A DNA stretch of 64,000 nucleotides from Nepenthes gracilis (GCA_033239525.1 BSYO01000033.1:9663501-9727500), one strand, 5' to 3'; positions 1 to 11,810 are shown, counted from the stretch's first letter. Made by a program: numbers and translations. Notes: generated from the letters alone by a model not told the origin.

Positions 1-204
1 ATTATATTATACTATATTATTATTATATATATTTATTTATTTTAAATAAATTCAGGCGATAGACGGCGTACCTCGGGCACCAACCCAACTTGTCCAAATA
101 TCCTTTCAAAGTTTATAATATTTAATAAATTTTTGGCATGTCCAAATTGTCCAAAAATTAAAATTAATATTAAATTAATCAAAATAAAAATTTGGGATAT
201 TACA
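1..204 (-). mobile_element. LTR 5'-end fragment, Ty3/gypsy, minus orientation
   Basis: Read on the minus strand from 204, this begins TGTAATATCCCAAATTTTT, the same kind of LTR start seen at 658 and 3388. The block 62-204 is an imperfect inverted repeat of 658-797, sharing the stretch around cccaacttgtccaaatat. The rest of the LTR lies off the left edge. No coding sequence. Confidence 0.6.
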
Positions 205-657
205 TATATTCTTCTTTATAGATGGGAATAAATATCACTTTCTTTTACTACCCATAGATAATAGGTACAATCTTCAAGCCTATCTGAATATATTAGTTTT
301 ATTTAATTTCTTATGATTACTCTCATAAAAATATAAATAAGAGAGGATCCCTATATCACATGTCAAAAACATTTTCTATTTGGAAGAAAAGTATGAAACC
401 TCTACTCGAAAATGTCAAATACAAAACTTTTCACCATGAAAAAAGGTACACATATCAAATCAAATATACAAAATTAAAGTCTAACCCGAAGCACATGCAT
501 GAATACGATATGTAAGGCCCACATGCAAGTTTTCATAACTTTTTCTTTATAAATATTCTTATATATAAATATGATATCTCAAAATATTTATCTATTCTTA
601 CAAAATAAGTAAAAATCCTCAAATAATAACAAACTTGAGCAAAATTTCAAAATATTA
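205..657. other. AT-rich spacer between two divergent LTRs
   Basis: No ORF, RNA gene or transposon signature was recognised. It separates two LTR 5' ends that point away from each other, so it may be older target DNA or the remains of another element. Confidence 0.4.
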
Positions 658-2990
658 TGTAATATTTTGAATCCTCATTTGGATTATTTTTAATATTAAT
701 TAAATTTTGGATAATTTGAGTATGGTAAAAATTATTTAAATATTATAAAATTTTAAAAAATATTTGGATAAGTTGGACTAGCGCCTGAAGTATGCCCATA
801 CTGTTACATGAGTATCGATTTGGATTATGAAATAAAAAGAAAGGAAAATAGAAATATGTATATATATTTAAAAAAAGAAATAAAAAGGAAAAATAGAGGC
901 AATGGAACATCGGTGATAGAGAAGAGAAGTAGGAAAATGAGTGGAAGGGAAAGTGGCATGCGGGAGGTAACGACCGTCCACTGGCCAGAGAATCAACACT
1001 GGGAATGGAAGCCCAATGAAGCCCTCTCTGTGATTTTATGTGTTGGTGCAAATTGAATGAGGAAGGCGTGAGCGACCAAAGGGTTTGCATGAGGAGAGAC
1101 GGGGTAGCAGTGACTCACAACAGAGAAAGAGAACGCCAGGAAGGTCGGCGGTGGCTAGCTAATCAGTGCGGCAGTGGCAAGCCGGCTACAGCTGTACGAG
1201 GCAGCGGCTGGAAGAGAAGCTGTGCAGAGAAGAGAAAATGGTAGAGGCGTAGGTTTTAGGTGAAGTAAGAGAGAGAAGGCCTGATTCTAGTGTTTTGGGG
1301 CAGCCTTTCTTTAGATCTGTGAAGTATAAGGTTAATACAAGTATTTGTAACCCCTATTCTTGGTCTGATTTCATACATGATATATTTTGGATACTATTTA
1401 GATTTTTTACTAACATATATATATTTTTATACACCTGATTTGTTTATTCTAGATATACATCTATAACTCATTGGCACATTTTGAGATTTTTGGTTCAGGC
1501 TTTATAATTTTGGAGGATTTAATATTTTTCTAAAATCCTGAATAATTTATTGGACATTATTTATATTTATATCAGTATGTGTATATGAAAATGTGTATGA
1601 AATTTGCATAAACCGTGCATTTTCACATGTATGTATTGGATTGTGGTTATTACATTTGGATATGTTATTAGATATTTTGACCAGCTTCCAATAAGAAGAT
1701 TTATTATTTAGAAATTCCTTTTCACCAGTAGGAAAGGTTTGGAATTGTGACCCTTGTCAATTGAATGATTTGATTTAACCTTATAATATATTCGGATATC
1801 CTAATATATCTGACAAGTTTGAGGATTGCATCCAAAACCGCAAGTGGTAAAATATAGTGAGCAAACTTACCCATGGGAGACAAAGTATGGCCAAGTATAT
1901 TAGCCTAATTTACATTTGATGTTGCCTAAGGTTATTGGGAGTATATGTAACCCTTCCTCAAATTAGTCTTTAAATACTTTGAACTCAAATTTGATGCATG
2001 ATTTGTATTACTATATTTATTTATATCGGACTTATAATTTGGAGTTGGATTTGAAATTCATCAATTTTGTCCACAGATGGGTCTTAGAATATCTCATACA
2101 AATGATTTTGATTATATATTTTGATGCGGACCTTTGGACTATCTATATGATACTGCTTTAGATTCTATACACGCTATTAGATTATCCGGTTATTAGATTC
2201 TACCCCAAATCATGAGTTGATCGGGCATTGAATTTGGATTTGGATTTGGATTTAGACTTGGATTGGATATTAGTTTATTGGAATCAGTCTGGATTATTTT
2301 TATTTTATTTATATATATATACATCATGATGAAGACTATTTTTTGATTTGGACATTTGTTTTAGATTTAGATATTTGATTTAAGTATGAGACTACCATTA
2401 GATTTTAAAATTTAGATTTTTATTGGTTTTATTATATTGATGATTTAGATTCATTCTGTTATTTGAATGGATATTCATTCATTTGAACATTCCTTTGATT
2501 TATTGGACTTATTTTGTTTAAATATGATACCTGTTGGGTTTTAAACTCATATTTTATATTTTATCCCTTTAGAATACAAAGTTCGGATGCATTGTAGGAA
2601 TAAGTATATGATCTGTCAACTATTCATCCGATTTGGTGAGTTTTAATTTCTTTATGGTTTAAATTGATATTTGATGTGATTGAATTTTAAAATTGATTGG
2701 GTATAGGCTCATAGTTATATTTTAAAAATAGTTTAGATATTATATTATGTCTAATTATGATTTTGGTTGAATTGTTTTCTCTCTTATGACTATTATAGAG
2801 CAAGTCGTATTTATATTATCCAAACAGTTCTTAGATGAGATTCTATGTGGGTTTTGATTTATCGGGTTCTATATATTTGATTTGTTATATTCAAATTTTA
2901 GGATTTAGTATTATTTATTGAATTTATTAAGGGTATTAAATTTTAAAAATTATAATTAATTATTTAATTGACATGTTTGGTCCGAATTCA
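658..2990 (+). mobile_element. 5' LTR of gypsy element 1 (about 2.3 kb)
   Basis: Starts TGTAATATTTTGAATCC and runs to about 2990, just before a primer-binding-site-like sequence. The purine-rich stretch at 1080-1290 (gagagag-type) matches the GA-rich leader tract of the other long LTRs in the window. The length fits Del/Tekay-type chromovirus LTRs. The 3' boundary is approximate because the terminal CA is not certain. Short ORFs inside it have no recognisable product. Confidence 0.6.
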
Positions 2991-2999
2991 TGATAGAAG

Positions 3000-3011
3000 T
3001 AGTATCAGAGA
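3000..3011 (+). other. Primer binding site, tRNA-iMet type, decayed
   Basis: tagtatcagaga differs from the usual plant PBS TGGTATCAGAGC by G-to-A at position 3 and a change at the last base. Its place right after the LTR supports 658-2990 being a 5' LTR of a plus-strand element. Confidence 0.65.
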
Positions 3012-3387
3012 AAAGTTATAAGGAGAGTTATTTTGGATTATTTTGGGTAAATAATTGATTGAATGTTAGGGCGTAATAAGTACTCTGGCAGACAATTGAA
3101 AATTGTGCTGTGAAGGCTTGGGTTTGAATCAGAAGGTCGAGTTGTGAGGGCTTGGGTTTGGATTTGAATGATGATCATCTAATCATAACGAGTTATCCGA
3201 GCGACATAATGGACGGTTTAATATAACGGTAGAAGAAGGATTTTATTTAGTTTCTGCGAATATGTAGAGATTTGTTTGAGTTTTGAGATCTTGGAAGAGA
3301 TGTAGTGGCCTTGGGTGGGGTTGGTCCGAAATCTCATGGAGTAGAAGGAAGTTTTGGCCGGCAGAGAGGAAGGTGATGGAGCGGGTC
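3012..3387 (+). mobile_element. Internal leader of gypsy element 1
   Basis: Untranslated leader after the PBS. The part 3310-3380 (ggttggtccgaaatctcatg and on) recurs at about 19000 in element 2, showing that both belong to one family. It stops abruptly at 3387, where a new LTR starts; the rest of element 1 is not found in the window. Confidence 0.55.
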
Positions 3388-3754
3388 TGTGACATCCCGA
3401 ATATTTTTAAATTTAATATTGATATTTTAAAAGGTTAAAATAATAATATTAATAGTAGTAATAGTAATAATAAATAAGTAAATAGAATAAATAATAATAA
3501 TAATAATAATAATCATAATCATAATCATGAATTAAAAACAGGGAAACAAATCAACGAAGAAGGAGAGGGAAAAGGGAGAAAACTGCCGGCCGATTTTGCC
3601 GCGACGACTCCTTCTGCCAATTGGTTGGGGTGGCCACTTTCCCTTCTTTCTCTCAATCGTCAGCTTCGTTTTCTCCCTTTGTGTTGCCTCATTTACTCTA
3701 AAAAGTAAGGGTTGCCTTCGTACTCATCTTTTGATGATCACTAACGAACGAAAC
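3388..3754 (+). mobile_element. 5' LTR of gypsy element 2, piece a
   Basis: Begins TGTGACATCCCGAATATTT, the LTR start of this superfamily. The piece ends where the solo LTR 3755-6512 is inserted and resumes at 6518. It includes the ATA-rich microsatellite and a CT-rich tract near 3640. Confidence 0.6.
3425..3530. repeat. AT-rich microsatellite (ATA/AATA/ATC)n
   Basis: Run of ata/aat/aataa units including about eight consecutive aat units, ending in three copies of aatcat. It sits inside the LTR of element 2. Confidence 0.85.
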
Positions 3755-4439
3755 TGTGACGGACCGACCACATTCCACCACATGCGGCCGCCCATCGGTT
3801 GTAACCGATCATAACTCTGGTTAAAAAGGTGGACTCAAAATTTTTCTTTTCTTTTTGTCAACACAATGCGTGCACAGGATCGCTTAAGGCCAAACTCCTT
3901 GTGTTGGCCTCCAAAGTTTTAGGTTCTTACATGACCAGCCAATGAGGAGGTCGGTCGGACATGAAGGTCCCAAAACAAACTAAGATGCCACTAGGAATCA
4001 CAATTTACTCAAACCATAACATCATACGGAAGCATACTAATATTCATAGACTTCTAACAATAGAGGTCATATACAAATCTGACCCAAAACATCAAAAGAG
4101 AAAACAACAATTTCTTTTTTTGCTTTGCTGCTTAATATTCCGGCCAGCTGCCCTGCCTATCTAGTCCCTTCAGACTTCACTCTTTTTCATCAGGCATAAA
4201 CTCGTCATCATCGTCATCTGAAAAATAGCAAGAGTGAGCTACAAGGCCCAGCAAGGTACTCTCATACAGAAATCATGCATAGTCATAAACTGTGACGAAC
4301 AGACATAATACAATAGAGGCATATATATGTGAAGTTTCATAAAACATGGCCGGAGTTGGTGTAAACCGATTTCCAAAGTCATTTTCATGCGATTTGATTC
4401 CCAAAAACATACTTATGTTTCCAAATTCTTTTTCGTCAA

Positions 4440-4712
4440 AAATTGGCTACATTTAAGGTCTCCAACTACTCGACCATCATCTCAATAATGGCTACATTTA
4501 AGGCCTGCAGCTACTCGACCCTCAGAATCATATAATGCTACCTTTAAGGTCCGTAGTCAGGACCCAATCAAACAGCTATATTTAAAGTCTGCAACTACTC
4601 GACCATCATATCTCAATAACGGCTACATTTAAGGTCTGCAACTACTCGACTATCATATCTCAATAACGGCTACATTTAAGGCCTATAGCTACTCGGCCAT
4701 ATAACACTTAGA
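4440..4712 (-). repeat. Six-copy tandem repeat, unit about 45 bp, in solo LTR
   Basis: Units contain ggctacatttaaggcctg then ctactcgaccatca, starting near 4446, 4489, 4536, 4576, 4621 and 4669. One or two copies of the same motif occur in the other LTRs (9484-9570, 16566-16660), so the array is an expansion of a normal LTR segment. Confidence 0.8.
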
Positions 4713-4789
4713 TCCGCAAATCATGCTTTTCCAAAAACCACAGTCAAATATGCAATTAACCGGACACCATAAAGTTTTTCTTTTAATGT

Positions 4790-5610
4790 TTTAACACCGG
4801 AGATCATTTTAACAAGGTCGGAGGTCTTTTCAACAACAGTCGGAGTCCCTTTTTTTTATTAAAAGGCGAAGTTCTTTTTCGGAGTTCTTTTCCATATAAG
4901 CCGGAGTTCTTTTCCTTAAAAGCCAGAGTTCATTTTCTTTAAAAGCCGGAGTTCTTTTTCATAGAAGTTGAAGTTCTTTTTCTTAAAAGCAGAAGTTCAT
5001 TTTCTTTAAAAGCCAGAGTTCTTTTCCTTAAAAGCCGGAGTTCATTTTCTTTAAAAGCCAGAGTTCTTTTCCTTAAAAGCCGGAGTTCATTTTCTTTAAA
5101 AGCCGGAGTTCTTTTCCCTAAAAGCCGGAGTTCATTTTCTCTAAAAGCCGGAGTTATTTTCCTTAAAAGCCGGAGTTCATTTTCAATACAAGGTCAGAGT
5201 TCATTTTCTTTAAAAGCCGGAGTTCATTTTAAGGCTGGAGTTCTTTTTCCAATAAAAGAGGGAGTGCTTTTTCTCAAAGAATGGAGCTCATTTTCTCGAA
5301 GGATGGAGCTCATTTTCTCAAAGGCCGAAGTTTAAAGGCCGGAGTACTTTATCAACAAAAGCCGGAGTTCAAAAGTCGGAGTACTTTATCAACAAAAGCT
5401 TGTGTTCTTTTTAACAAAAGCCGGAGTTCAAAAGCTAGGGTACTTTATCAATAAAAATCGGAGTTCTTTTTTACAGTGGCCAGAGTTCATTTTAACAAAA
5501 GGCGGAGCTCAAAAGCCGGAGTTCTTTATCAACCCAAGGCCGGAATTCTTTTTGACAGAGGCCGGAGTTCTTTTTCCAAATGTCGGAGGTTATTTTTTGC
5601 ACACGTAATA
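4790..5610 (-). repeat. Minisatellite, about 23-bp unit, about 30 copies
   Basis: Core agccggagttcattttc followed by about six A/T-rich bases, repeated with drift over about 820 bp. From 5290 some units lengthen (atcaacaaaagccggagtt). ORFs through the array are by-products of the repeat. Confidence 0.85.
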
Positions 5611-5780
5611 ACCGAACTACTTAAAACATGGCCAGATTTCATATATTTAAGTAAAACATCCAAATATCATAAAACAACCAGTACTTTTTCAAATAACTAG
5701 TTATCCTCTAAATCATGCCATAATCAAACTTCATGCGTTCGAACATCATAAAATAACTGAACATCATTAGTTATTAAACA

Positions 5781-5880
5781 TGAACTTAAAACGGTGAGTA
5801 CACTTGCATCAAATCATGAACTTAAAACGGTGAGTACACTTGCATCAAATCATGAACTTAAAAATGGAGAGTACGCTTGC
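5781..5880. repeat. 36-bp direct repeat, about 2.5 copies
   Basis: The unit holding ggtgagtacacttgcatc and aaatcatgaacttaaa is repeated almost exactly, with a third partial copy at 5855-5880. Confidence 0.8.
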
Positions 5881-6062
5881 CTGGATTGGATTTATGAACC
5901 TTTCACCTGGTTCTGGCTTGAAGTTTTTAATGCCTTCACCTGGTCGTTTGTTTGGCTTCCTCACCTAACTCATGGGGAGAGCCATTACTTATAGGCGTAA
6001 GGCAGGTCAACTTTTTGTGCTTCTTTTCTATCAGGGTAGTTGGGAGTAGGTTACCTACTCAG

Positions 6063-6225
6063 GCATGGTCATTCTGACTTTACTTTTCATAAGGGGTTCC
6101 TTACTGTTTCGGTTAACTAACGTTGCAGGTCTGGTTATTCTGACTTTACTTTTCGTAAGAGCTTTCTTACTGGCATTGCAGGCATGGTTATTTTACTTTA
6201 CTTTTCGTAGGGGATTTCTTTATTA
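6063..6225. repeat. About 58-bp tandem repeat, three copies
   Basis: Copies begin near 6065, 6129 and 6183, each with ggttattctgactttacttt and a tail ending in gcagg. It merges into the inverted W-box array. Confidence 0.7.
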
Positions 6226-6228
6226 TTT

Positions 6229-6429
6229 CCGGTCAACTGGCCTTGACCGGACTTAATTGTTCATTCCTACATATTCCGGTCAACTAGCCTTGACCGGATA
6301 AGGTTTCCTTTATGTTTTCTGGTCAACATATGTTGACCGGATTACTCCCTTTTCCTCACGCTTTTCGGTCAACACTTGTTGGCCGGATTACTATCCTCAC
6401 TCATCTTTCGGTCAACTGACATTGACCGG
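6229..6429. promoter_or_regulatory. Array of five inverted W-box pairs in LTR U3
   Basis: Five inverted repeats with GGTCAA and TTGACC arms lie at 6229-6250, 6276-6297, 6319-6340, 6366-6386 and 6409-6429. The first two have perfect 8-bp arms CCGGTCAA/TTGACCGG; the fourth is degenerate. Starts are 47, 43, 47 and 43 bp apart. TTGACC/T is the core bound by WRKY transcription factors. The array is 83-283 bp inside the LTR 5' end, where U3 enhancers are expected. Function is inferred. Confidence 0.6.
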
Positions 6430-6517
6430 ATAGTCCTTGATTTTTCTCAACTCCTTGATTATATTGACTCGATGTTGGAGGTTTTCTATGTTTTAGGATT
6501 TGGGCCCTTACGGAAAC

Positions 6518-8673
6518 TAGCAAAGATAGCCGGGAGTCCACGACTGTGGCCGCCGTCGCCATAGTAACCTTTTTCTGTTGCCATTGGGTTGTTGCTAGGA
6601 TTGTCGAAGCCGCCACCGTTGACATTTCTCTCTAGTAAGACAAGATGATTTGAGATTCCTTTGCAAATAATTCGTGACCACCTTCTCCATTATTAATGTC
6701 AATTTTCTATTCTGTATCAAGATTATGAATGAATTTGTTGTGTATGGGTAAACATTTGGAGCATTTCGGTTAAATTGGGCCGTTTATGAAGAAAGAGGGA
6801 AAACATGGCATTTGGCTCTACTGTAAAATTTCCAAAGAATCAATAGATTACCTATTAAATCATGAGAATTGAATTTTTATTTTCATGCTTTGATTTTTGG
6901 AAATTCTAGTTAAGTGAAGTTTGGGACAAAATAGAGCCTTTGACTCGATGGAAAACAGAAGTTTGGGCTTCACATTAAATTAAGGCTTGAAGATTAAATC
7001 TTGATTCAATAAAGGTACATAATTTCCTAATTTGTATGTTGGATAGTTTAAATTGGTGAGAAGCTGATGAATTGCGAAGAAACGGTGTCGCGTTTGTCTC
7101 CTAAAAATGAACAATATGTGTGTGTTGTGTGCAGTGATGTGCCGCATAGTGTATTGCGGCGTGAGAGGCAATGTAAGATGTGTGTTACTGTGTGAGGTGT
7201 GTGCATGGCACTGACATGTGTGTGTGTGTAGTTATGTGTGTGTGTAGCCATGAGTGTGTGTGTGTGTAGCATGTATGTGTATGTGTAGTGTGTGTGCATC
7301 TTGCGTGTGTGTATGAGTGTGTGAGAACTGTAAGGGTGATGTGGGTGTGTGAGAGAGAGAGGGCAGTCGTGGGTGTTGCTATGAGTGAGGTGTGTGGTAA
7401 TTTACGAGAAAATATATATGCATAGAGGATTTAATAAAATATTAGGATATCTGATCGAATATTTAAACTATCAGTAGTAATTTTCCTACTTTTTTGATAA
7501 TGACATTATTTGCACTATCTTCGATTGCATGGGTATAGCCCTTATTAGCACTGAACAACATTTCTATTTTTGTAATTGTAAAGCCTTATTTGCGTCATGC
7601 TCGATTGCGTGAGTATTTGAGTTATTGGCTTTTTACGGTCAAGGTAAAGAAGAGCGTCTAAAAACACTAAACTATCTAGTCGAATGGGAGGTTACGACAC
7701 ATTAGCATGGTCTTTACTTATCCAATACTGATTTCTATATCATGGTGATAATAAGGTATATTGTTTATTGTAGATGGATATTTATAACCATGTGACCATC
7801 GTAGGAAATGATATTAGGGATATCATTTGGCGAGGGGTGTCATAGATGGTATAGACATGCTATGGGACAACTTATAGGAGTATTGTAGGGATTGTGAGGA
7901 TACCATGGATAATCTCGTTGCACTTACTCAACCGTTAGAGACGTAAATACATGGCATTTGGTTCACAGTGGCAGAATAAGGTCCAAGGAGATTCATTGTG
8001 ATATTTTGTCATTGTTAATACCTCTTGAGTTTGAGATTCGGTAGAATTCACGAGTTGTATTCAGTAGAATCTATGTGTTAGATTTTACGATATCTGGATT
8101 CAGTGGAATCCATGTTTGTTATTTGATATTCAGATCGTTTATGCTGATATTTGGAATAGGAGATTCGTTTATTTCTTGTGAGGTTGGATTCTGAGGGGTC
8201 TTTGTCTCTTATTGGTGAAATCTTATGAACTTTGTTTCATTAGGGTTTGGGGTGACCTGCCTTTCTTATGCATCTGAATCGTAAATGCGATGAAATAGTA
8301 AATTCTTGGATATATTTATTTGTTGGATATTGTATTGTTCTTCATGACTCTTGGCATACTATAATATATATCTGTGACATTTATTATCATTCCTTGTTTA
8401 TTTTTAGAATTGTTATCACTTGTTGGCATTAGGCTCATTCTCACTATTTTTCTTTCTTCCAGAGTTGCAGGCGTAGACGATGATGACTCTAGAGTTAGAT
8501 AAAAGGTTGTGGCAAGAGAGATTGAGGCCCAACAGGAGAGAGTGTTGATGTTATACTCTAGAGATACATTTTAATATTTTCCTTTATTTTGTTGGAATTT
8601 ATGGGGTTATGTATTTTCACCAGATTTATCGTTAGTGTAAGGATATTTAAATTGTTATATTTATGTTTTTATC
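6518..8673 (+). mobile_element. 5' LTR of gypsy element 2, piece b
   Basis: Continues piece a after the solo LTR: the join gives GC-rich leader-like sequence (cgccgtcgcc, gccgccaccg) at 6550-6620. 7430-8670 has the late-LTR features seen elsewhere (ggctcattctcact near 8440, then a short block before the LTR end). It is interrupted at 8673 by the complete gypsy 8674-18271. Nothing coding was recognised. Confidence 0.5.
7105..7400. repeat. GT-rich low-complexity tract
   Basis: Dense tg/gtgtgtg runs interspersed with tagc and catg, inside the LTR of element 2. ORFs on its minus strand (His/Thr-rich) are compositional artefacts. Confidence 0.8.
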
Positions 8674-9631
8674 TGTGACAGGCCGTATTTTTCTACCGAA
8701 AATTCGGCAAAGTTTTGTCTATAATATAGCTATCAAGTTGATACAAAAACCTATATAGTCTCCTATACAATACAAAATACATCAAAATAATCCCAACATC
8801 CGACAACATACAACAACATGCAAAACTACACAGTACAATAACAACTCCTTACAGGATCCAATTGCCAATATTATTCATGGCTTCAACCCTATGTATCTAA
8901 ACACAATATTGTCCAAAGAGAGATACTCTTAAGTACCTGTTACAAACCATAATAACCTACGGAAGTATAATAAATTAAAACATAGCAGAAATTAAACTAT
9001 CTGATCATCAGCCTTATATACAATATACATTAATAAGTCCAACTGAAATATAAATATATACAATTGTCCATAACATATGTGAAATTACAAATTATAAGTT
9101 TTCGATTTGATCTTCTAAATCTAGAATCGAGTCCACTTCGAATCTCTATGGTGTCCCATAGGATATAATAGACCTATACTAATCTGGAGACAATAAGAAG
9201 TAAGGGTAAGTCAAAAGCTCAGCAAGTATAATGTAATCAAGACAATAAATAATATAAGCAAAATAAAGTAGAAGAGGGATATTTGAGTATAACAAGGATG
9301 CGTAAACATAAGACGTGATCGGATATACTTTTAGAACATAATTAACTTTTCATATTTTATCCTTCTTTTCTTTAGGATGTAAATTATGGATAATTACTTA
9401 TGTTTGCGGATAGGACTAGTAAGCCTTACTAGCTAAAGGTGCGGGAGAACGAGGAATGAAATGTGTTGCTCTACACATTCTAAAGCAAATCAGCTATATT
9501 TTAGGCCTACAACTACTCGACCATCATTTGTCATATCAACTACATTTTATGCCTGTAGCTACTTGGTCATCACATATGCTCCCATGTCCCCCGAGGCCCA
9601 GCAGTAGTCCTTGTTTTTCCACAACAATATC

Positions 9632-9907
9632 TTAAGGCTTGTCAAGAATATTATCCGCTACAATATGCGGCAAGGATAATTCTTGAATCTTTATTGTTAC
9701 ACCAATGGCATGCCTGGGGATATTACCCTCCGTAACATAAATCCGTGTCCTAATTTCATGATTTTTTATTTTTTGAGGGAAGGTCCACCATACCTCTTTC
9801 ACAATATCTCCATCCGAGAGAACAAATCCATCATATAACCAATTATGGAATTCCCCTCCAAATACTTGAACTATTTTTATCTTTCTTTTGGATTTAAATC
9901 TTCTCAT
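9632..9907 (-). CDS. Hypothetical 91-residue ORF in the sense strand of the LTR
   Basis: A 91-codon ORF runs on the sense strand of the LTR (minus) and overlaps its most conserved segment. The product is basic at the N-terminus (MRRFKSKRKIKIV) with VKEVWWTFPQK in the middle and no known domain. The partner LTR (about 16720-17005) has the same reading frame start and the same VKEVW/TFPQ region, but two Trp codons (TGG) have become TGA. Copies at 23500-23790, 53880-54130 and 58440-58680 keep recognisable pieces but many stops. This may be nucleotide-level conservation rather than a gene. Confidence 0.2.
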   Translation of the reverse strand: MRRFKSKRKIKIVQVFGGEFHNWLYDGFVLSDGDIVKEVWWTFPQKIKNHEIRTRIYVTEGNIPRHAIGVTIKIQELSLPHIVADNILDKP

Positions 9908-11095
9908 GGCTTAATTTGTATATATGAATATCATAAATCTAGAGATGAATAAGAATTCTTATCGTCCAGAAACAATTATAACCTTAGAGGTTTCTGGACA
10001 ATATTTTCTTTATAATTGGTTAACGAATACTTTTTCTAGAGTAAACAATTAAATATATGTAAATATATATGCAACTTAATTAACAATTAAATAATGCAAG
10101 AATTATATAAAATTTACCAAAGAGGCTCAGGTGAACAGTACTCGTGCGTGAGCAGTATCTGATTGTGCATATCAGACGATTCTCAAAAATTCATGCATCC
10201 GATGAGTAAATTACCAAATTCAAGACATGTGCAACAATAATCTCAAGCCAATTTGTGCATAAAATTCGAAAAAAAATACTTAAACGAGGTTCGGGCGCAT
10301 CCTAGGGTTCTGACGAACAAAAATACATATAAAACTACCGAATTGGATACCCAATCGATAAATTAACTTATATAGGATATGGGTAATAATATTCTAGACG
10401 CAATTTAGGCAAAAGCCCTGAAAATCGGAGGCTGAAACCACCTGGGCACAAGGTTAGGGTTTTAGTGCAAAACTGGTCAATTCCTAGAAATTTGGACATG
10501 AACTTTATATATATGCATAATTAAGCCATGTATATATCACAAATACATGGATGGGTCGGGTATCGGGATAATAATACTCGAAGGGGATTGAAAAAAATCA
10601 AAAAGAACGGAAGAAAATGGTACGAATGTACTTGCCTCTACCCGATCTGCGATTTCTTCAACTAGCTCAAAGCCAAAATCAAACCTGAGGTTCTTCGTTC
10701 ATCCTCTCTCTCTCTTCTCCCTCCCTCTCTCTACCCGAAGCCCTCGGTTTATTCTCCCCAAAACCGCGTCACCACAATGGTTAAAATCCCGCACGCAGCT
10801 TTTACGCGAAGCGGCATTCGAGCATGGTTCGAGGCGTGAAGCAGGTGCACCAGCATTTGATTCAGTGCCTATTACAGGCGCTTGAGCACCCGGCACCGTC
10901 GCCCGATTCCGAGATCAAAACATATCTTTTCGCATACCCAGAGCCTAATTTTAGTTATATTATTTTAATATGTCGAGATTACCATAATTTAAAACTCGAA
11001 TCATATTTACTGATTATTATTCTGAGATTATAATGCTGGTTTTCAATTCCACCAATTTTAGGTCTTCCACCCTTTGATCGACTTCCTTCTATGTC

Positions 11096-11810
11096 TTTTT
11101 TTTTGGTAAGTAAGATGAGATTAAATTAAATAAAATTTACTGAACGATATTCTATCTCTAAGTGTTTTGCCAATTTAGAGGTGGAACAACACGCTAGGGC
11201 ATACCCCGAGCACTGCCATAGACCAATTCATGAAAAAGTACAAAAAAACAGAATAGCAATTCTCAGCTAGGTTACGAAAAAGTAAACCGTCGCAGATCTC
11301 TTTGGCTGAAGGAACTCATCTTGTCAATCAGAAATACGCATCCACGAAGAAAAGGGAACTGGAGACATTTAGCAAATCACGTGTTCATCATCCATCAGTG
11401 TGTATATTGGATAGGCAAGCTTCATTGATGCATCAATCAGCTTCATAAATACACAATGTCTTCATTTGTCGTCTCTCAGAACCCATGGGAACGCCTGCTC
11501 AAGGTAGCATCATCAGCTATCGGCTGGAATGGTCCACCCCCATGGAATCGTGTCCTGCAAGAAAGAATTTTTTTTTTTTTTTTTTTTGGGAAAGAAAACC
11601 ATGAAAAAACAATAAGGTCTTAAGATCAGAACAATACAGCTTGAGGTCGAGACCATAAAGGATTTGAACAAGGGGAAATAACAAAGTGAGAATAGCCAAT
11701 CCCGAAAGCTACGGTTTTTTTTTTCCTTGTATTTTTTTTTCAATTAAATGCATTAAAGATTTAAAGAAAAAGTACAAAAGGCACTCCGTCTTCAAAGTGT
11801 CACTCCGAAC
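11096..11810 (-). mobile_element. LINE (L1) 3' fragments, at least two poly(A)-tailed insertions
   Basis: 11096 begins tttttttttggtaagtaa, the reverse complement of the L1 tail, followed by the conserved 3'-UTR motif (ggcataccccgagcac near 11200). A second T-run of 20 (11568-11587) heads another sequence that lacks the L1 motif, and a third T-run lies at 11715-11740. The pattern indicates successive retroposition into the same LTR site. The ends of the inner pieces are not resolved. Confidence 0.6.

Larger units (their letters stand above)
3755..6512 (-). mobile_element. Solo LTR, gypsy long-LTR superfamily (2758 bp)
   Basis: In plus coordinates it starts tgtgacggaccgaccac (the LTR 3' end on the minus strand) and ends cccttacg (from ...ttaca). 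It is flanked by a perfect 5-bp target duplication gaaac at 3750-3754 and 6513-6517. No internal region is present, so it is a solo LTR left by LTR-LTR recombination. The joined flanks read as continuous LTR sequence of element 2. It holds at least five separate tandem arrays, listed below. Confidence 0.8.

Noticed and set aside
743..1090. 115-codon minus-strand ORF, Phe/Tyr/Leu-rich
   Set aside because: Antisense to the GA-rich leader of an LTR; composition alone explains it.
3383..3387. gggtc as TSD of gypsy element 2
   Set aside because: No matching copy was found at a 3' end, because the 3' LTR of element 2 is not identifiable.
4200..5610. Possible CRISPR array or centromeric satellite
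   Set aside because: The repeats have no unique spacers, drift gradually and lie inside a TSD-flanked LTR of a plant retrotransposon.
7048..7299. His/Thr-rich 83-codon ORF
   Set aside because: Translation of a GT-rich low-complexity tract.
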